Assembly (NCBI RefSeq): GCF_001570365.1
Contig: NZ_BBYK01000075.1
Location: forward strand, 1 to 35,288
Direction: 5' to 3'
Origin: Microtetraspora fusca
Lineage (GTDB): Bacteria; Actinomycetota; Actinomycetes; Streptosporangiales; Streptosporangiaceae
Length of the DNA: 35,288 nt
Part shown: piece after piece, positions 33,540 through 35,288 of the stretch
Layout of the letters: every line of letters begins with the position of its first letter
Position numbering within the stretch: the stretch's first letter is position 1
Notes under the pieces: model-generated
What the model saw: the letters and a program-made list of their open reading frames with translations, nothing else
Databases searched by the model: none
Told to the model about the DNA's origin: nothing
Made by a program: the position numbers and the translations under genes

Positions 33540-33664
33540 GAGGAGTTTGGCGCGAGACGAAGTGATCTGCGCTCAAGCGGCCGCAACCCGGACAGGCGAC
33601 CGGCCTGTCCGGGCTGCGCGCCCGCACCTGGATCCACTCGCCCCTCGTCCGCCACGTCCTCCAC
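33540..33664 (-). pseudogene. Decayed transposase N-terminus, ISL3-like
   Basis: On the minus strand VEDVADEG is followed, after a frame change, by IQVRARSPDRPVACPGCGRLS. This is the start of ISL3-family transposases (a VE-V---G--V+V-ARS stretch followed by the zinc-ribbon CPxCG). The frame break and the absence of any catalytic domain show a dead fragment. Motif-based, moderate confidence. Confidence 0.4.
33587..33613. terminator. 11-bp stem hairpin, possible terminator
   Basis: Arms 33587-33597 and 33603-33613 pair perfectly with a 5-base loop. It lies between convergent genes and could end both transcripts. It also coincides with the zinc-ribbon codons of the transposase fragment, so it may be accidental. 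Confidence 0.4.
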
Positions 33665-33757
33665 GATCAGTGGCGATAACGCGGTGCGCGGCGGTGGCTC
33701 CGCCTCGGCGTGCGTGGTGCGGCGGCGCCGGTGGTCGCGTTTTCATCCCGGGGCGGG

Positions 33758-35026
33758 TCAGTGCGTGATCATGTCGTCCGGTTGTCCCGGCGTGTTCGGT
33801 TCGTGTGGTCCGGGGTCCGGCCGGCGTCCGCGGTTGCGTAGCGACCTGAACCGCTCGGCCGCCTGGTCGAGCAGGTAGTACAACTGGTCGGCCGCCTGGC
33901 CGAGCCGGTAGTACAGCCGTGGTGGGACGTGCGGGAGGAGCGGGGAGCGCCGCTGGCCGAGCAGTTCGAACAGTTGCTCCGGCGGCAGGCCGACGTAGCG
34001 CGGGAGGTTCTCGTACCATCGGGCGCTGTAGCGGGCCGCTCTCAGGGAGAGGCGGATCGCGGCTTGGCGTTCCCGGTCGTAGCGGGCGAGGGCAGTCTGG
34101 AGTTGTGTCTCCGCGTGTAGTGCGTTGACCAGGTAGGCGGCGTCTTCCAGTGCGAGGGCGGTGCCGGCGCCGATGGAGTAATGGGTGGTGTGCGCGGCGT
34201 CTCCGAGCAGGACGAGGTTGTCGTGGTACCACTTCCGGTTGGTCAGAGTGCGGAAGTTCAGCCAGTGTGCGCCGTCTTCGGTGTGCGCCTGGGCGATCAG
34301 CGGGTGTCCGTCCAGGGTGTCGGCGAAGAGTTTCTCCAGGAGGGCCAGGCTGTCGGCTTCGTTCGCCTCGTGGAGTCCGAGTCCTTCCCAGGTGGTGGGG
34401 GAGCATTCGATGACGCAGGTGCTGTGGTCCTTGCTGAATCCGTAGCCGTAGCACCAGATCCAGCCGTGCGCGGTCTCCACGAAGGTGAAGGTGAAGGAGC
34501 GGAAGACCTTGGTGGTGCCGAGCCAGGCGTAGACGTTGCGTCCGACCGTGATCTCGGAGCCGAAGTGGTCGATGTGGCGTTGGCGCAACAGGCTGTTGAC
34601 GCCGTCGCCGGCGACGACGAGGTCGGCGCCGGCGAGTTCCTCCTTGTCGGTGATCTTGTGTTCGAACTCGATGTGCACGCCGAGGGAGCGGGCGCGTTCG
34701 GTGAGGATGTCGAGCAGTTGATGCCGGCCGATGCCGAAGCCTTCGCCCCAGTCTTCCCCTGTCACCGTCGCCACCGTGGCCCGGTCGTGGACGTGCATCT
34801 CCCATCTGTCCCAGTGGACTGAGTTCTCCTTGATGGTGCGTGCGGATTCGGGGTCGGCACCGTGGAGGTAGTTGAGTAGTTCACCCCAGTAGGTCACGCC
34901 CCAGCCGTATGTCGAACCGGCCGGGTTCCGCTCGTGGACGGTGATGTCGTGGGATGGGTCCACCCGTTTCATCAGGATCGAGAAGTACAGGCTGGCGGGT
35001 CCGCCGCCGACGCAGGCGATCTTCAC
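33758..35026 (-). CDS. FAD-dependent monooxygenase, SdgC-like (salicylyl-CoA hydroxylase group)
   Basis: The protein has 422 residues. The Rossmann motif GGGPASLYFSILMKR (about 7-21), TVHERNPAGSTYGWGVTYW, GFGIGRHQLLDIL, VVAGDGVNSLLR (DG motif) and LLGDAAHTTHYSIGAGTALALEDA (GD motif) show a group A flavin monooxygenase. It is most like the N-terminal half of salicylyl-CoA 5-hydroxylase, but without the second thioesterase or enoyl-CoA-type half. GTG 35026 follows GGGGG. A-ending codons (GAA, GCA, ACA, CCA) look more common than in the other genes, which may mean transfer. It lies 27 bases downstream of the broken right-edge gene in the same direction, suggesting an operon, perhaps the edge of a secondary-metabolite or aromatic-degradation cluster. 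Confidence 0.88.
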   Translation of the reverse strand: MKIACVGGGPASLYFSILMKRVDPSHDITVHERNPAGSTYGWGVTYWGELLNYLHGADPESARTIKENSVHWDRWEMHVHDRATVATVTGEDWGEGFGIGRHQLLDILTERARSLGVHIEFEHKITDKEELAGADLVVAGDGVNSLLRQRHIDHFGSEITVGRNVYAWLGTTKVFRSFTFTFVETAHGWIWCYGYGFSKDHSTCVIECSPTTWEGLGLHEANEADSLALLEKLFADTLDGHPLIAQAHTEDGAHWLNFRTLTNRKWYHDNLVLLGDAAHTTHYSIGAGTALALEDAAYLVNALHAETQLQTALARYDRERQAAIRLSLRAARYSARWYENLPRYVGLPPEQLFELLGQRRSPLLPHVPPRLYYRLGQAADQLYYLLDQAAERFRSLRNRGRRPDPGPHEPNTPGQPDDMITH

Positions 35027-35040
35027 AATAACCCCCGTTG

Positions 35041-35053
35041 TTACTTACAGTAA
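35041..35053 (-). promoter_or_regulatory. TTACT-N3-AGTAA palindrome upstream of the monooxygenase
   Basis: The AT-rich dyad TTACTTACAGTAA lies 14 bases upstream of the monooxygenase GTG in a locally AT-rich stretch. It resembles operators of MarR/TetR/PadR-type repressors. No regulator gene is seen nearby; it may lie past the contig end. Confidence 0.45.
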
Positions 35054-35268
35054 TCAATTAGCATCATAGAGTAGCAGACGGTGGTATCTGTCCAGGTCAT
35101 CCGGGCAGGCGCCGAGCCGCCAGGGCACGTGCGCGCCCCGGTGGTAGCGGAACTCCGGCACGAGCGGCTCGATGTGTTCCGGGAAGATCCGGGAAGATCC
35201 GGACCTCCCGTACGGAGATCGGTGCCGGGCCGAAACGTTTCACCCGAAAGTGGTACGGCTCCCGCCCC
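35054..35268 (-). pseudogene. Unrecognised gene, 3' end only, frame broken by 10-bp duplication
   Basis: On the minus strand one frame reads YHFRVKRFGPAPISVREVRIFP up to a duplicated 10-mer. Another frame continues EHIEPLVPEFRYHRGAHVPWRLGACPDDLDRYHRLLLYDAN to a stop at 35054-35056. Deleting one copy of the duplication (35181-35200) joins the two into one coherent C-terminus. The gene runs off into the terminal poly-G. It is either a real frameshift mutation or, given the position at a contig end, an assembly error. I do not recognise the family. It is co-directional with the monooxygenase. Confidence 0.6.
35181..35200. repeat. Perfect tandem duplication of a 10-mer
   Basis: GGGAAGATCC occurs twice in direct succession (35181-35190 and 35191-35200). 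Its length is not a multiple of three and it shifts the frame of the right-edge gene. Confidence 0.9.
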
Positions 35269-35288
35269 GGGGGGGGGGGGGGGGGGGG
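35269..35288. other. Terminal run of 20 G, probable sequencing artefact
   Basis: The window ends in 20 consecutive G. Homopolymer G at a contig end is the usual sign of dark-cycle calls in two-colour short-read sequencing. It should not be read as biological sequence. Confidence 0.8.

Larger units (their letters stand above)
33353..33757. other. Intergenic region with insertion-sequence debris
   Basis: No intact gene is seen in these 405 bases between the convergent acyl-CoA dehydrogenase and monooxygenase genes. The right half holds a decayed ISL3-like transposase start on the minus strand. The left half (33360-33530) translates on the minus strand to a basic, His/Arg-rich stretch of unknown origin. 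Confidence 0.45.

Noticed and set aside
35232-35241. Palindrome GAAACGTTTC
   Set aside because: It lies in the coding part of the right-edge gene (codons for VKRFG) and 10 bases of symmetry there are not remarkable.

Overview
The window is high-GC DNA, roughly 70% by eye. It carries GTG and TTG starts, many G/C-ending codons, Pro/Arg-rich extensions on envelope proteins, and a gene set typical of filamentous or sporulating Actinobacteria: DasR-type boxes, an ScfR/RamB-type regulator, FolP2, GpgS and an LCP ligase. A member of the Streptosporangiales or a relative is my best guess, but nothing here fixes the genus. The right end runs into 20 consecutive G and is probably the end of a contig.

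Left part (1-6000). An unrecognised gene runs off the left edge on the minus strand behind a LexA/SOS-type box. Next come a decayed transposase fragment and a large secreted GH84 beta-N-acetylglucosaminidase with two DasR-type operators in its promoter. A secreted TNT-domain (NAD+ glycohydrolase) protein is divergent from the GH84 gene.

Envelope and metabolism block (6000-15040). This holds a small P-loop kinase, an LCP cell-wall ligase and a membrane-anchored zinc metallopeptidase with a Pro-rich tail. Then follow a LysR regulator, a FolP2-type DHPS homologue, a PLP decarboxylase of the sphingosine-phosphate-lyase group and a PCuAC-like lipoprotein.

Two-component and ABC block (15168-23488). 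An OmpR-type regulator and histidine kinase are divergent from a LolA-like exported protein plus a drug-type ABC exporter. The intergenic region holds five phased CTGAG/CTCAG sites, so the regulator probably controls both sides. A small membrane protein and a convergent three-gene exporter (two permeases and an ATPase of the DUF990 type) follow.

Central carbon and lipid block (23800-33352). It contains an HSL-family hydrolase, an orphan ABC ATPase, isocitrate lyase divergent from a RamB/ScfR-type regulator (sharing a GAAATTTC motif), a TetR/MFS pair with a double operator, GpgS, and an acyl-CoA dehydrogenase behind a TetR-type operator. FolP2 and GpgS are neighbours in mycobacteria; here they lie about 18 kb apart.

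Right end (33353-35288). A decayed transposase fragment borders an FAD monooxygenase resembling the SdgC/salicylyl-CoA hydroxylase group. Upstream of it is an unidentified gene whose frame is broken by a 10-bp tandem duplication. I saw no tRNA, rRNA, CRISPR array or complete mobile element.
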